DNA of 64,000 nucleotides, taken from NCBI GenBank assembly GCA_902779165.1, contig CACZAN010000012.1, forward strand, positions 1 to 64,000, written 5' to 3'. The notes under the pieces were generated by a model, which did not search any database, was not told where the DNA came from, and saw nothing but the letters and a program-made list of their open reading frames with translations. Origin of the DNA: an uncultured Bacteroidales bacterium (GTDB taxonomy: Bacteria > Bacteroidota > Bacteroidia > Bacteroidales > Bacteroidaceae). Each line of letters opens with the position of its first letter. The stretch's first letter is position 1. This document shows positions 35,264 through 43,792 of the stretch, one piece after another. The translations under genes and the position numbers were made by a program.

Positions 35264-36256
35264 ATGATCAGAAAACTACTATTTGCGGCCTTCCTGCTTG
35301 CCGCCACCACGACTTCCCTCAGCGCTCAGGAAGCCGTAACCCCCGAAAACAGGCTCATCGCCCTGCGTCATCAGCTCGCAGAGTCCGTGAGCGTCAAGGA
35401 ACAGCGCACCATCCTCCAGCAGATGACATCCACGGGCACCTTCGTCGCCATGACCACCCTCGCCCAGCACCTCGATAATGTAGAGCTGCAGCGCACCGCA
35501 GCACAGGGCGTGGCAACCATAGCGCTGTCGCATCCCGACTATGATGGCTACCTCACCCGCCACCTCCTCGCCAGGTGCCTTCCCTATGTGGGAGCCCGAC
35601 AGCAGAAGGACATCATCGCACAGCTCGGTCAGACACCCGTCGAAGGCTACGTCAGCCACTTCAACGGCATCGACCTCGCTGGATGGAAAGGCCTCGTCGA
35701 GAACCCCGTCGCCCGCGAACAGATGACACCCCTGCAGCTGGCAGAGAAACAAGTGGAAGCCGACGAGCGCATGCGCGAAAACTGGCAGGTCGAAAACGGA
35801 CTCCTGACCTACGTGGGAACAGGCTACGACAACATCTGCACCGTGGAGCAATACGGCGATTTCGAGATGCTGGTGGACTGGCGCCTCGACCCCTCAGGCA
35901 AGGAACCCGATGCAGGCATCTACCTCCGCGGCACACCGCAAGTACAGATATGGGACATCGCACGCACCGACGTCGGAGCGCAAGTGGGCTCTGGCGGACT
36001 CTATAACAACCAGAAGAACCAGAGCACCCCAATCACCGTGGCCGACAACAAGCTCGGAGAATGGAACTCCTTCTACATCCGCATGGTCGGCGACCGCGTC
36101 ACCGTACGCCTCAATGGCATCCTCGTCGTCGACAACGTCAGCCTCGAGAACTACTGGGACCGCCAGCGCCCCATCTTCCCCATCGAACAGATAGAACTCC
36201 AGGCTCATGGCAGCAAGGTCTACTACCGCGACATCTACATCAAGCGGCTCAACTGA
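35264..36256 (+). CDS. DUF1080 (3-keto-disaccharide hydrolase-like) exported protein
   Basis: A 330-residue exported protein. ATG 35264 gives a signal peptide (LLFAAFLLAATTTSLSAQ); an upstream in-frame ATG at 35198 lies in the repeat spacer and is unlikely. Residues about 30-120 are helical and HEAT-like (RTILQQMTSTGTFVAMTTLA, AAQGVATIALSHPDYDGYL). Residues about 130-330 form the DUF1080 beta-sandwich: HFNGIDLAGWKGL, WQVENGLLTYVG, YGDFEMLVDWRLDPSGKEPD and AGIYLRGTPQVQIWD. The fold is that of concanavalin-like lectins/glycosidases; some members cleave 3-keto-glycosides. The actual substrate here is unknown. A -7 box was not found. Confidence 0.87.
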   Translation: MIRKLLFAAFLLAATTTSLSAQEAVTPENRLIALRHQLAESVSVKEQRTILQQMTSTGTFVAMTTLAQHLDNVELQRTAAQGVATIALSHPDYDGYLTRHLLARCLPYVGARQQKDIIAQLGQTPVEGYVSHFNGIDLAGWKGLVENPVAREQMTPLQLAEKQVEADERMRENWQVENGLLTYVGTGYDNICTVEQYGDFEMLVDWRLDPSGKEPDAGIYLRGTPQVQIWDIARTDVGAQVGSGGLYNNQKNQSTPITVADNKLGEWNSFYIRMVGDRVTVRLNGILVVDNVSLENYWDRQRPIFPIEQIELQAHGSKVYYRDIYIKRLN

Positions 36257-36351
36257 CGAAAAACACAGAGAAGCTAAGCCGATTTCTTCGGTAGGGTAAG
36301 AAGAGGGTAAGAAGTAGAGGAGAACAAAAAGAAGAAAAAACGATTCAAGAT

Positions 36352-37644
36352 ATGAATGGAATAAAAGATATAGTACCTGCAAAGAATGGGGCTTCAGATA
36401 AGCCCTTCGACATGGCTTACGCTCCTGCCGTCAAAGTTATCAAGGAGGCAATCCAGCGTAGTCAGGCCAGAGCTCTTCATGCTGTGAACAGCGAGGTGCT
36501 TTCCCTCAACTATGGCATAGGGCGATATATCTCAGAGAACTCCAGAAAGGGTTTCTGGGGAACTGGTGCATTGGCTCAGATAAGCAGTCAGTTGCAGAAA
36601 GAGATGCCAGGCTTGAAAGGTTATTCCGAAACGAGCTTGAAGGATATGCGTACTTTCTACGAAGAATGGAACGCTATCATAAATCGTCAGCCGGTGGCCG
36701 ACGATTTACAGAGCACAGCGCTTCCGGCTGGCATGAATGGTCTGATAGACGACATGCTCCTACTCCGTGAAATTCGTCAGCCATTGGCCGACGAATTCAA
36801 CTGGGCGGAGTTCATGAGGGTTCCGTTCACTCATCATGTGATGATTCTCCGCAAAGAAAAGTCCCTCGAAGGAAGGGCATTCTATATCCATCAGTGTGCC
36901 ATGCATTGCTGGAACAAATACATGTTGCGTGACAACTTGAAGGACAATCTCTATTACGAAAGCGGTAATCTTCCCAACAATTTTGCTGAGACTATTCCAA
37001 ACCAGCAGCTCGCAGTCCGCACCATGAAGGCTTTCAAGGAAGAGTATCTGCTTGACTTCATCAATGCCGAAGACCTCTATGCAGATGTGGAAGACCGCAA
37101 CGAGGCTGTCCTCAACAAACAGATAGTGGCTAATATTCGCGACTTCATCCTTCGTTTTGGGCAGGATTTCATGTTCATCCGTGAACAGTTCAGGGTGATG
37201 GTCGGTGAGGAAGAAAAGTTCATCGACTTGCTGTTCTTCAATCGCCAGCTCAATGCCTTGGTGGCCGTGGAATTGAAAGACTCCCGATTCCAACCCTCTC
37301 ATCTTGGTCAGCTGAGTTTCTATCTTTCTGCCCTCGACCGCACTGTTCGCAAACCGCACGAGAATCCTCCCATTGGCATAATCCTTTGCCGCGAATACGA
37401 CCGAGTGGTAGTTGAGGTGGCTATCAGCGACTATACCAAACCTATGGGTGTTGCTACATTCCAATTAGGTAAGAATGCACCTGAAGACCTTACGAGGGTA
37501 CTCCCTTCAATTGATGCCTTGGAAAGTAACCTGAAAGGACTTGTCACCTCAGACGGGAAGCCCCTTGTTACTTCGGATGGCTATCAGCGTTCTGTCTCAT
37601 CAGATTCTGAAGAAAGTGAAGATGCAGGCCCTGCCGCAAAATGA
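36352..37644 (+). CDS. YhcG/DUF1016 family PD-(D/E)XK nuclease domain protein
   Basis: A 430-residue protein. The N-terminal DUF1016 helical domain covers about 20-180 (LNYGIGRYISENSRKGFWGT, GYSETSLKDMRTFYEEW). A C-terminal PD-(D/E)XK nuclease fold at about 220-375 shows FIDLLFFNRQLNALVAVELK, where Asp and the ExK pair are the expected catalytic residues, and QLSFYLSALDR. The last 55 residues are a low-complexity tail with the repeat LVTSDG twice. YhcG proteins are frequent in defence and mobile islands and are thought to act on DNA, but their role is unsettled. The gene stands next to 1.1 kb of repeats and gene relics, and its codon use is less GC-biased than its neighbours. Confidence 0.88.
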   Translation: MNGIKDIVPAKNGASDKPFDMAYAPAVKVIKEAIQRSQARALHAVNSEVLSLNYGIGRYISENSRKGFWGTGALAQISSQLQKEMPGLKGYSETSLKDMRTFYEEWNAIINRQPVADDLQSTALPAGMNGLIDDMLLLREIRQPLADEFNWAEFMRVPFTHHVMILRKEKSLEGRAFYIHQCAMHCWNKYMLRDNLKDNLYYESGNLPNNFAETIPNQQLAVRTMKAFKEEYLLDFINAEDLYADVEDRNEAVLNKQIVANIRDFILRFGQDFMFIREQFRVMVGEEEKFIDLLFFNRQLNALVAVELKDSRFQPSHLGQLSFYLSALDRTVRKPHENPPIGIILCREYDRVVVEVAISDYTKPMGVATFQLGKNAPEDLTRVLPSIDALESNLKGLVTSDGKPLVTSDGYQRSVSSDSEESEDAGPAAK

Positions 37645-37734
37645 GAGCTGCAAAGGGTGTTTGAGGAGAGTAGTACGAAGAGGGATAGAAGACAGTCAGA
37701 AATAGAAAAGGAAAACGAGATAATAAAGAAAAAT

Positions 37735-37857
37735 ATGGCAAATAGAGAACCTGGATATGAGATTTATGCTACACTCCGCACAAGAAAATATAATGAGGCA
37801 GAGAAACTGGTGCATCGCAACATGGATCACTTCAACCTTGATGTCATCATCGCTTGA
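37735..37857 (+). CDS. Small ORF (40 aa), doubtful
   Basis: ATG 37735 opens 40 codons (MANREPGYEIYATLRTRKYN onward) 90 bp after the YhcG stop; an in-frame GTG at 37657 would lengthen it to 66. The end reads FNLDVIIA, and its DNA shares 18 bases with the RhuM gene at 60611 (FYNLDVIIS). It may be a relic of a RhuM-like gene or mere chance. No family recognised. Confidence 0.3.
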   Translation: MANREPGYEIYATLRTRKYNEAEKLVHRNMDHFNLDVIIA

Positions 37858-37950
37858 AAAGCTGATGTTTTTCTCTTTATATCAATCTACCAGCAAACAC
37901 AGGTATTTACTGGCGAGCCGAGATCAGCCGCCAAATCCCTTGTCCGTCTG

Positions 37951-38498
37951 TTTTTTACGCGCGCGCGTGATAAAAACTTGAAAAAATCAACTGAATCTAC
38001 TGCAATACGCTTCAATATGCTGTAATATAAATAGATACATTGCAGTACATTTTCAGAAAAATATGCATTTTGCAGTAGATTTTTTAGCCGAATCTTATTG
38101 AAACTTATAACTAATCTACCATTTCAACGCATATTGTCCCCGCCAGCAGAAAGGGGCGTGCCGTCGAGTTCCAGTATTGGAATTCCACAGTTCCACTGCT
38201 GGAACTCTCGAATTCCACCAGTGGAACTGCCGAGTTCCACCCTTGGAATTATCTGGAACTCGTGGTTGAACGTTTATAGTTGACTACTCCTAAAGAAGAG
38301 AAGGTTGACTTGATTGCAAGCACAAAATGCATGAAAAATGATCAACAAATGCTTCCTGTTGCGGAAAAATGTACTGCAAATCTCACCATTTTTAAAAAAT
38401 CTACTGCAATATAAACCATAGATAATCAATTATCTATAATACATTGCAGTAGATTCAGTTGATTTTTCAACAATTATTATCACGCGCGCGCGTAATAA
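37951..38498. mobile_element. MITE-like element with inverted ends carrying CG tracts
   Basis: Bases 37951-38006 and 38443-38498 are inverted repeats of about 56 bp. ACGCGCGCGCGTGATAA is identical at the outer side and AATCAACTGAATCTACTGCAAT (22 bp, of which AATCAACTGAATCTACTGCA are the first 20) at the inner side, with a short imperfect stretch between. Inside, the motif TACTGCAA or its complement recurs at least five more times. The centre (38166-38261) is a cluster of GTTCCA palindromes. There is no open frame of note. The structure resembles a non-autonomous transposon or a folded regulatory RNA locus. Confidence 0.65.
38166..38261. repeat. Cluster of four GTTCCA...TGGAAC palindromes
   Basis: Four consecutive hairpin units of about 20 bp (GAGTTCCAGTATTGGAATTC, CAGTTCCACTGCTGGAACTC, GAATTCCACCAGTGGAACTG, GAGTTCCACCCTTGGAATTA), spaced by 2-5 bases, then a final TGGAACTC. 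Loops vary while stems are kept, a pattern of selection on structure or of repeat mobility. Confidence 0.75.
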
Positions 38499-38504
38499 CG
38501 CGTA

Positions 38505-38530
38505 GTGACGGGTGCGCTCTTTTTCTGTTA
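38505..38530 (+). repeat. Conserved GTGAC(A/G)GGTGCGCTCTTTTT motif, copy 2
   Basis: Same motif as at 7473-7500, here directly after the right end of the MITE-like element and followed by a T-rich run. No promoter box or gene follows. Confidence 0.55.
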
Positions 38531-38605
38531 AAATTTGTTTTTTTTTCTTGGCATATTTCACCACCACTTTTCTCCCATCTCTGATGTACACACCCTTTCG
38601 GGTGG

Positions 38606-38832
38606 GAGGTGATGAGAGTTGGTGGCCGGAGATTTAATTATGTCGAATTCGGCACAATTAAGATTGGGGTTCATTAATCACTCCCATATTCCAAGGAACT
38701 CAATTGTATTGCGGTTGCGCAACCAATTAGAGAAGAAGAACTCACCATCCTTCGCCTTCAGCATGTCCGTGAGGCTGATGACACACTTTAACATGATGTT
38801 GTGTTCATTTTGTCTGAAAATGGGCTCTAACT
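38606..38832 (-). pseudogene. Relic of a KilA-N domain gene with in-frame stop
   Basis: Reading the minus strand gives NEHNIMLKCVISLTDMLKAK, then DGEFFFSNWLRNRNTIEFLG, then IWE, a TGA stop, and in the same frame LMNPNLNCAEFDIIKSPA. NWLRNRNTIEFLG followed by an NPN...EFD segment is the hallmark of KilA-N proteins of phages and mobile islands. Only part of the domain is left, there is no upstream start region, and the reading degenerates after SPATNSHHL. It is therefore a pseudogene. From 38898 to 38995 another minus-strand tail (GEISIPVGVNLDISEGEMRI, stop at TAA) may be a second relic, not assigned. Confidence 0.7.
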
Positions 38833-38995
38833 ACTTAACCAAAAGCGAGAATCTTTTTCATAATCAGAGTTTTTTAATCATATATTCTCATCTCACCCTC
38901 GGAAATATCGAGATTTACACCCACAGGAATGCTTATTTCGCCATATTGCTTGTTTCCAAGAAGACGTCCACAGAAGATTGTATTTCATCTTTGAA
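38833..38995. other. Non-coding or degenerate stretch before the MG2-like gene
   Basis: With 37858-37950 and 38531-38605 this completes the 1.1-kb region lacking an intact gene. It holds a short minus-strand tail (about 33 codons ending near 38898) without a start, and no promoter box. Confidence 0.4.
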
Positions 38996-41827
38996 TTATC
39001 TTGTATAGAGCAATGAGCCGTCCTTTGTCTGCCCTTCTGCTTCCACGCTTATGGTTGTTGTCTGGCTGTTGTTGAAGAGGGTGACATGGGCCTTGCCTTC
39101 GCTGTCTAACTGTAGGTTGGGGTTCCAATAGAGGGTGCGGCGGTAGTCCTTCTGCCCTTCGGCGGGCGGATTACGTTGATAGTCGGGGTGATAGAAGTCT
39201 TCCTGATAGGCGAAGCCATTGAGGACGTAGCGGCGGTCGCGATAAGTAACGCGGCGACCTTCATTGGGGAGACGACGGAGGTCTATGGTGACTGTGGGCT
39301 GGTTGGCCTGCTCAAAGCGCTTATCTCCCTCGTTGCGTGGAGAATAGTCTGTGTAGATATAGATTTTGTCAAGGTTGTAAAGGAAGTTGTAAGCATGTCG
39401 GTCATTGTATGCGAGCAACGCAGATGCGTTCTTTCCGTCACAACGCCCTTCTAATTCGTATCCTCTGTACATTCCCATGTCGCCGATGTAGTTCCTGGCT
39501 ATTTGGGGAATGAATGTGGACTGCCCAACATACCATGATTGATTAAGTCCGGCGTCTGCCACATGGTTGAAGGCTTCGTATGCGTCAATTACATAAGCTG
39601 GCTTTGAAGCATCAAAAGCACGAAGTCCTCCATGTCTGGCGCGAACAGATACCGTCTTCATCCAGCGTATGCCATCCTCTACAAAATCCGTTATCTGAAA
39701 AAGATCATCGTCTTCTATTTCCCGGAGCCTCTTCTGGTAATAAGTGTATGGCTTACAGAAACGGGGGTAAGGCCACGACAGGCGGACGTAGTATTCAGGT
39801 TGGTTTTCTTCATCCATGTCTATCCATTGATGCTTTTCTCCTTTCTTCCAAGATGTAGTGTCGCTGGCTCCCAGGTAGAAAATGCACTGACCTTTGAAGT
39901 CTGGCACTTGAAGCTGAAAATTGCCCTTTGTTGTTGTGGCTTCGCCCTCCAATCCGTTGGCTCCAGGCTGGACATATTCAGCATGGACGCGGACATCCTT
40001 CTTTAATGTTTCAAATCCCCTTTCCACATGGTTTGTTGCATCAGAGACCATTCTCTGATGATGGCTACGGGTTCTGTTGTAATTCTTTAGGTTGTCGAGT
40101 TGCTCATTATAGCTTCTGTCAATTCTGCTGTCTATATCCCCTTTATCCGCTTCGAGCTCTTTTGACCGGGCTAAGAGGGTCTTGTCGAAATAACCGAAGG
40201 TAGCTGTTATCATATCCTCTATCATATCATCTTCCATTCCCATCATTCCAAAGTGGAGCATATAGTCTTCCATTAGGAGTTTGTCCTCTTTCATCAGACT
40301 ATGATAGGGCATTACTTGTCCTCTTAGTATTTGCGTCTGCTCTGCAGGTTCAGATAGTTCAAAGTATCCAGCCACCGCCATTTCCTGCCAGTTAAAACGC
40401 CGCCAGCCTTGGGTGAGCATAAGGAGGTCGAGTGCGTGACGGTGTTCTTCGTCATCTTTCTCGAAGAAGTACTCGGGCTGGGGAACGAAGCCCTTGATTT
40501 CGGATGCCAACAACATTTCAGTGAGGATGTTGCCGCTGTCGAACGTGCAGTCCTGATGGGCTGCGTCTCGAACGGCTAAGGAGACGGTGGAGGGAGAGGC
40601 TGCAGCGGAGTCGGGTATCGTTCGTTTGACTTCAAGACGAATCTGCTCGAACGGCTGATATTTATCCCTTTGGCCGCAGATTTCGAGAGTCGGGCTGGTG
40701 ATGGTGCTGTCGGTGACGAAGAAGAGGCGGTCTGCATAGATGCGGCCGGAGGAGTCGAAGATGGTAAGCTGATTAACTCCTGCAGACAAATGTGATGAGA
40801 GATTGCAGACGAGGGAAGGCTCTGCGCTGTTGGCTCTTATCTCCTCGAAATGTTTGAGCACGCCCTCATGCATGACGGTAAGGCCGAGTGGCTGCTGTGA
40901 CGGCTTGCCTTTCGCGCGTACCATAATAATATAGTTGTTGTCTTCTCGATTCAGTTGAAGAGCAACTCCGTCTGCTTCGGCTCGTGGAAGGTCGGCTTTC
41001 ACACTCCGGCCATCCTTAGTGGTGAAGGTGGCGGTATACTTCTTTCCTGCTTCAGGGGTGAGGATGAAACTGCCGCGACCGCGGTTCATCGTAGCAGCCT
41101 CCTGACCAGCGACACTCAGGGTTCCTTCCAGATACTCACCCTCGTTCGTGGCCGCCTCGAATGCCACGCGACAAGGCACACCGGCGACAAGACTGCCGCC
41201 CTCGGGGAAGAGGGAGAGCATGAGTTCGCTGGGTTTGGGCGCATCTTTGAAATAACGCCGCAAAGGACGCAGCGTCATATCGTGGTAGTATTCACCGGGT
41301 TGCTTGGGTTTGTCGTAGACCGGGAAGACACGGGAGTAGAGCTTGTCATAGTCACGATAGTATTCTTCCGTCATCATCTTGGAGTAGAACCAAAGCTCAG
41401 AGGACCAGGTATGAGGATGTTCTGTCCTTCCCCAGTTCAGTTGCCACCGCGTGTAGGCTCGCAACTCGAAATAGCCACTATATAATGTGTCTGGCAGCGC
41501 GAAGAAACCGTTGCCGCGCCCTTCTTTCATCTCAATGAGTTTTCGTTCAACGAGATAGCCGTCGTGGTTCCATAATTCGGCATTGAGCACGCGGGAAATC
41601 TTGCTTGGGTGGTCATCGTTGGTACGGCGGGAGTAGGCCGCGAACCAGATGGTGTCGCCAAGGAAATAGCTGGTGTTGTCCATGTGGACATACACTTTTT
41701 CCTGTGGGATGCGCTCACCGAAGAGGCGCAGGCGTTGGGTGAGGCTGTCGAGGGTCGAGGACTTTGCTAAAGCTGATATTACAAGACTCCCCAAAAAGCA
41801 AATAAAGAATTTTGTAAGAACGTTCAT
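38996..41827 (-). CDS. Large exported MG2 (alpha-2-macroglobulin-like) protein
   Basis: A 943-residue exported protein. ATG 41827 gives the signal MNVLTKFFICFLGSLVISAL. Residues about 40-140 hold an MG2-like beta domain (EKVYVHMDNTSYFLGDTIWF, GYFELRAYTRWQLNWG). Further Ig-like domains follow (LSLFPEGGSLVAGVPCRVAF). The C-terminal part has a plug-like segment (VIDAYEAFNHVADAGLNQSW) and ends in a beta domain (AHVTLFNNSQTTTISVEAEG). No thioester motif is visible. In Bacteroidetes such proteins sit near peptide or protein processing functions at the envelope; function here is unknown. It is divergent from a TPR sensor at 42106, which may regulate it. Confidence 0.78.
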   Translation of the reverse strand: MNVLTKFFICFLGSLVISALAKSSTLDSLTQRLRLFGERIPQEKVYVHMDNTSYFLGDTIWFAAYSRRTNDDHPSKISRVLNAELWNHDGYLVERKLIEMKEGRGNGFFALPDTLYSGYFELRAYTRWQLNWGRTEHPHTWSSELWFYSKMMTEEYYRDYDKLYSRVFPVYDKPKQPGEYYHDMTLRPLRRYFKDAPKPSELMLSLFPEGGSLVAGVPCRVAFEAATNEGEYLEGTLSVAGQEAATMNRGRGSFILTPEAGKKYTATFTTKDGRSVKADLPRAEADGVALQLNREDNNYIIMVRAKGKPSQQPLGLTVMHEGVLKHFEEIRANSAEPSLVCNLSSHLSAGVNQLTIFDSSGRIYADRLFFVTDSTITSPTLEICGQRDKYQPFEQIRLEVKRTIPDSAAASPSTVSLAVRDAAHQDCTFDSGNILTEMLLASEIKGFVPQPEYFFEKDDEEHRHALDLLMLTQGWRRFNWQEMAVAGYFELSEPAEQTQILRGQVMPYHSLMKEDKLLMEDYMLHFGMMGMEDDMIEDMITATFGYFDKTLLARSKELEADKGDIDSRIDRSYNEQLDNLKNYNRTRSHHQRMVSDATNHVERGFETLKKDVRVHAEYVQPGANGLEGEATTTKGNFQLQVPDFKGQCIFYLGASDTTSWKKGEKHQWIDMDEENQPEYYVRLSWPYPRFCKPYTYYQKRLREIEDDDLFQITDFVEDGIRWMKTVSVRARHGGLRAFDASKPAYVIDAYEAFNHVADAGLNQSWYVGQSTFIPQIARNYIGDMGMYRGYELEGRCDGKNASALLAYNDRHAYNFLYNLDKIYIYTDYSPRNEGDKRFEQANQPTVTIDLRRLPNEGRRVTYRDRRYVLNGFAYQEDFYHPDYQRNPPAEGQKDYRRTLYWNPNLQLDSEGKAHVTLFNNSQTTTISVEAEGQTKDGSLLYTR

Positions 41828-41916
41828 GAGGATAAGATGTTTTGTGTAAGGGAAATTTCCCTCAGGCATATTAATTTAATAAGATGTTATTTCATATTCA
41901 GAGTGTTCGTCGGCTG

Positions 41917-41924
41917 CAAAGGTA
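41917..41924 (-). promoter_or_regulatory. -7 box (TACCTTTG) for the MG2-like gene
   Basis: Minus-strand TACCTTTG about 90 bases before the ATG at 41827; one half of a divergent promoter with 42046-42053. Confidence 0.6.
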
Positions 41925-42045
41925 CGATGTTTTTTGTAAAGGAACCAAATATTGTTTGTTGCGTTTTGTCGTATAAAAGTTGCGATTTGTTGCGATAATT
42001 GCAAAAATAAATGGTAGAAATTGCGTTTAATCAGAGAATTATGTG

Positions 42046-42053
42046 TACCTTTG
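42046..42053 (+). promoter_or_regulatory. -7 box (TACCTTTG) for the TPR sensor gene
   Basis: Plus-strand TACCTTTG; the transcript would begin near 42059, before both candidate starts (42073 and 42106). Confidence 0.6.
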
Positions 42054-42105
42054 CTCCCGTCAATTAACATTAATGACTAAATCAAAAGAATTTGAAGTTT
42101 GTATT

Positions 42106-43707
42106 ATGGTCTCCAATAAGAAGTGGTTTGTCATCCTATTTTTAGGACTGAGCATGATGATATCCTGCCAACAGGAAGTTACGCATTTGGAATTGGATGC
42201 TGTGGATTCGCTCTGCAATGTGGATCCGGGTAAAGCATTGGAGCAATTGGATACGTATCAGAATGTCATCCATCGGGCACCAAAACGGGCACGGATGCGC
42301 TATGATTTGTTGCAGGTCAAGGCGCATGACAAAGCTTTCATCCCTCATACTTCTGATTCATTGATGAAGCTGGTGCTGGAATACTATCAGAATCATGGTA
42401 GTGTTAACGAACGGTTGGAAGCAATGTACTACATGGGTAGCGTGTATCGTGACCTGCATGATTCGCCACGAGCGTTGAAATGGTATTTGGAGGCAACGAA
42501 ATATGGAGAAGAACATATCACGGAGGTTGATTCTACAATCTTGCGAAATGTGTATGCTCAGTTGGGAGCAATATATTCTTATCAATATGATTTCAAGAAC
42601 TCTTTGGAAACTCACAAAAGGGAGTTTCAACTATCTAAGGATGCAGATTATGACCCGCGCACGGTGATGGATTTGGCAAATGGGTATGTGCATACTGAAA
42701 GAAAAGATTCTGGACTCATACTCTATGACAGAGCATTAGATTATATTTTACGCCAGAAGACAGAGGTGCAAAATATAGACATTCTTGCTGGACAAGTGAC
42801 TCAATTGTCATTGAGATACCAAGACAAAGAGCGGGCCAAGAGAAGAGTGGCAATTTTGAGGCTTTTCCCTGAGTTGGATTCTGTATATAATGTGACGTCA
42901 GGTCTTGGCAACTATTATCTTGCATTTGGGCCTGCGGATTCAGCCATATACTTTTATAAAAAGACAATTGCTTCATCCCCCGATTTACAAATAAAAATGG
43001 GAGCGGCACGCAACTTGACACATTTATATGGTAAAATAGGTCAGAAAGACTCCATGTACCATTATACGCTTTTTTATGTGCAACTCAATGACTCATTAGT
43101 TCGTATGCAACAATGGGAACAGGATCGAATAGTTCAAAATGAATTTGAGTATCGAAGAAACAAGCAGGCGGAAGAGGAGGCATATAGGGAAGCGGCTGAA
43201 GCGAAGCAACTATTGATGGGATGTTGTATTGCAGCCTTGGTAGTGCTACTTATTCTCGTACTTATAATGTGGGAACGAGAACGAAGGGGCAGAAATACAA
43301 TACATCATAAGGATAAGGAGATGGACGCTATTCGCGGACAACTCAATAGGACTATTGAGGAGAATGAGGATTTGTCATCACGTTGGGATATGGAGTTGAA
43401 GAAGAGGGAGGTCGTGGACCTAGATTTGTCGGAAGTCAAGGAGTCTCTTAGGAGGAAAGCTGCCGGTCACAATGTGGGAAAGAGTAAGCGTGAACTAATC
43501 AAAGAGATGTTTGCTGTTGTAGATATGGCATACCCTGACTTCGGAACGAGTGTCCGTCAGAAAATCCCAACTATTTCGAAAGACGACCTCAGCATGATTT
43601 ATATGAAACAGCTTGGCCTGAGCACCATAGAAATAGCTTCGATTATAGGGTTAGACCGCAGTAATGTCCATCGCCACCTGAAAGCCATCGAAGAAAAGCT
43701 GGAATAG
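42106..43707 (+). CDS. TPR lipoprotein-type sensor with transmembrane helix and C-terminal HTH
   Basis: A 533-residue protein. ATG 42106 gives a short n-region and a lipoprotein-like signal (WFVILFLGLSMMISC); ATG 42073 adds 11 residues and is possible. Residues about 40-340 are tetratricopeptide helices (EAMYYMGSVYRDLHDSPRAL, NVYAQLGAIYSYQYDFKNSL). One membrane helix lies at about 368-388 (GCCIAALVVLLILVLIMW), followed by a coiled coil. A C-terminal helix-turn-helix reads LGLSTIEIASIIGLDRSNVH, resembling LuxR-type regulators. This layout is known in Bacteroidetes as membrane-bound one-piece sensors. The divergent MG2-like gene is its likely target. Confidence 0.83.
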   Translation: MVSNKKWFVILFLGLSMMISCQQEVTHLELDAVDSLCNVDPGKALEQLDTYQNVIHRAPKRARMRYDLLQVKAHDKAFIPHTSDSLMKLVLEYYQNHGSVNERLEAMYYMGSVYRDLHDSPRALKWYLEATKYGEEHITEVDSTILRNVYAQLGAIYSYQYDFKNSLETHKREFQLSKDADYDPRTVMDLANGYVHTERKDSGLILYDRALDYILRQKTEVQNIDILAGQVTQLSLRYQDKERAKRRVAILRLFPELDSVYNVTSGLGNYYLAFGPADSAIYFYKKTIASSPDLQIKMGAARNLTHLYGKIGQKDSMYHYTLFYVQLNDSLVRMQQWEQDRIVQNEFEYRRNKQAEEEAYREAAEAKQLLMGCCIAALVVLLILVLIMWERERRGRNTIHHKDKEMDAIRGQLNRTIEENEDLSSRWDMELKKREVVDLDLSEVKESLRRKAAGHNVGKSKRELIKEMFAVVDMAYPDFGTSVRQKIPTISKDDLSMIYMKQLGLSTIEIASIIGLDRSNVHRHLKAIEEKLE

Positions 43708-43792
43708 CCATACAATCATGAAGCCAAAGAAGTGAGCCGATAAGCAAACTTTGTGTAGTGTGTAGTGTTTTATGTATGGTATGAACTCCGAG

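Noticed and set aside
37657..37857. 66-aa ORF with GTG start after YhcG
   Set aside because: No homology recognised in its first 26 residues; only the 40-codon part from ATG 37735 is listed, at low confidence.
38166..38261. Possible CRISPR array
   Set aside because: Units are palindromic, adjacent and of variable loop sequence, without constant repeats separated by unique spacers; no cas genes nearby.
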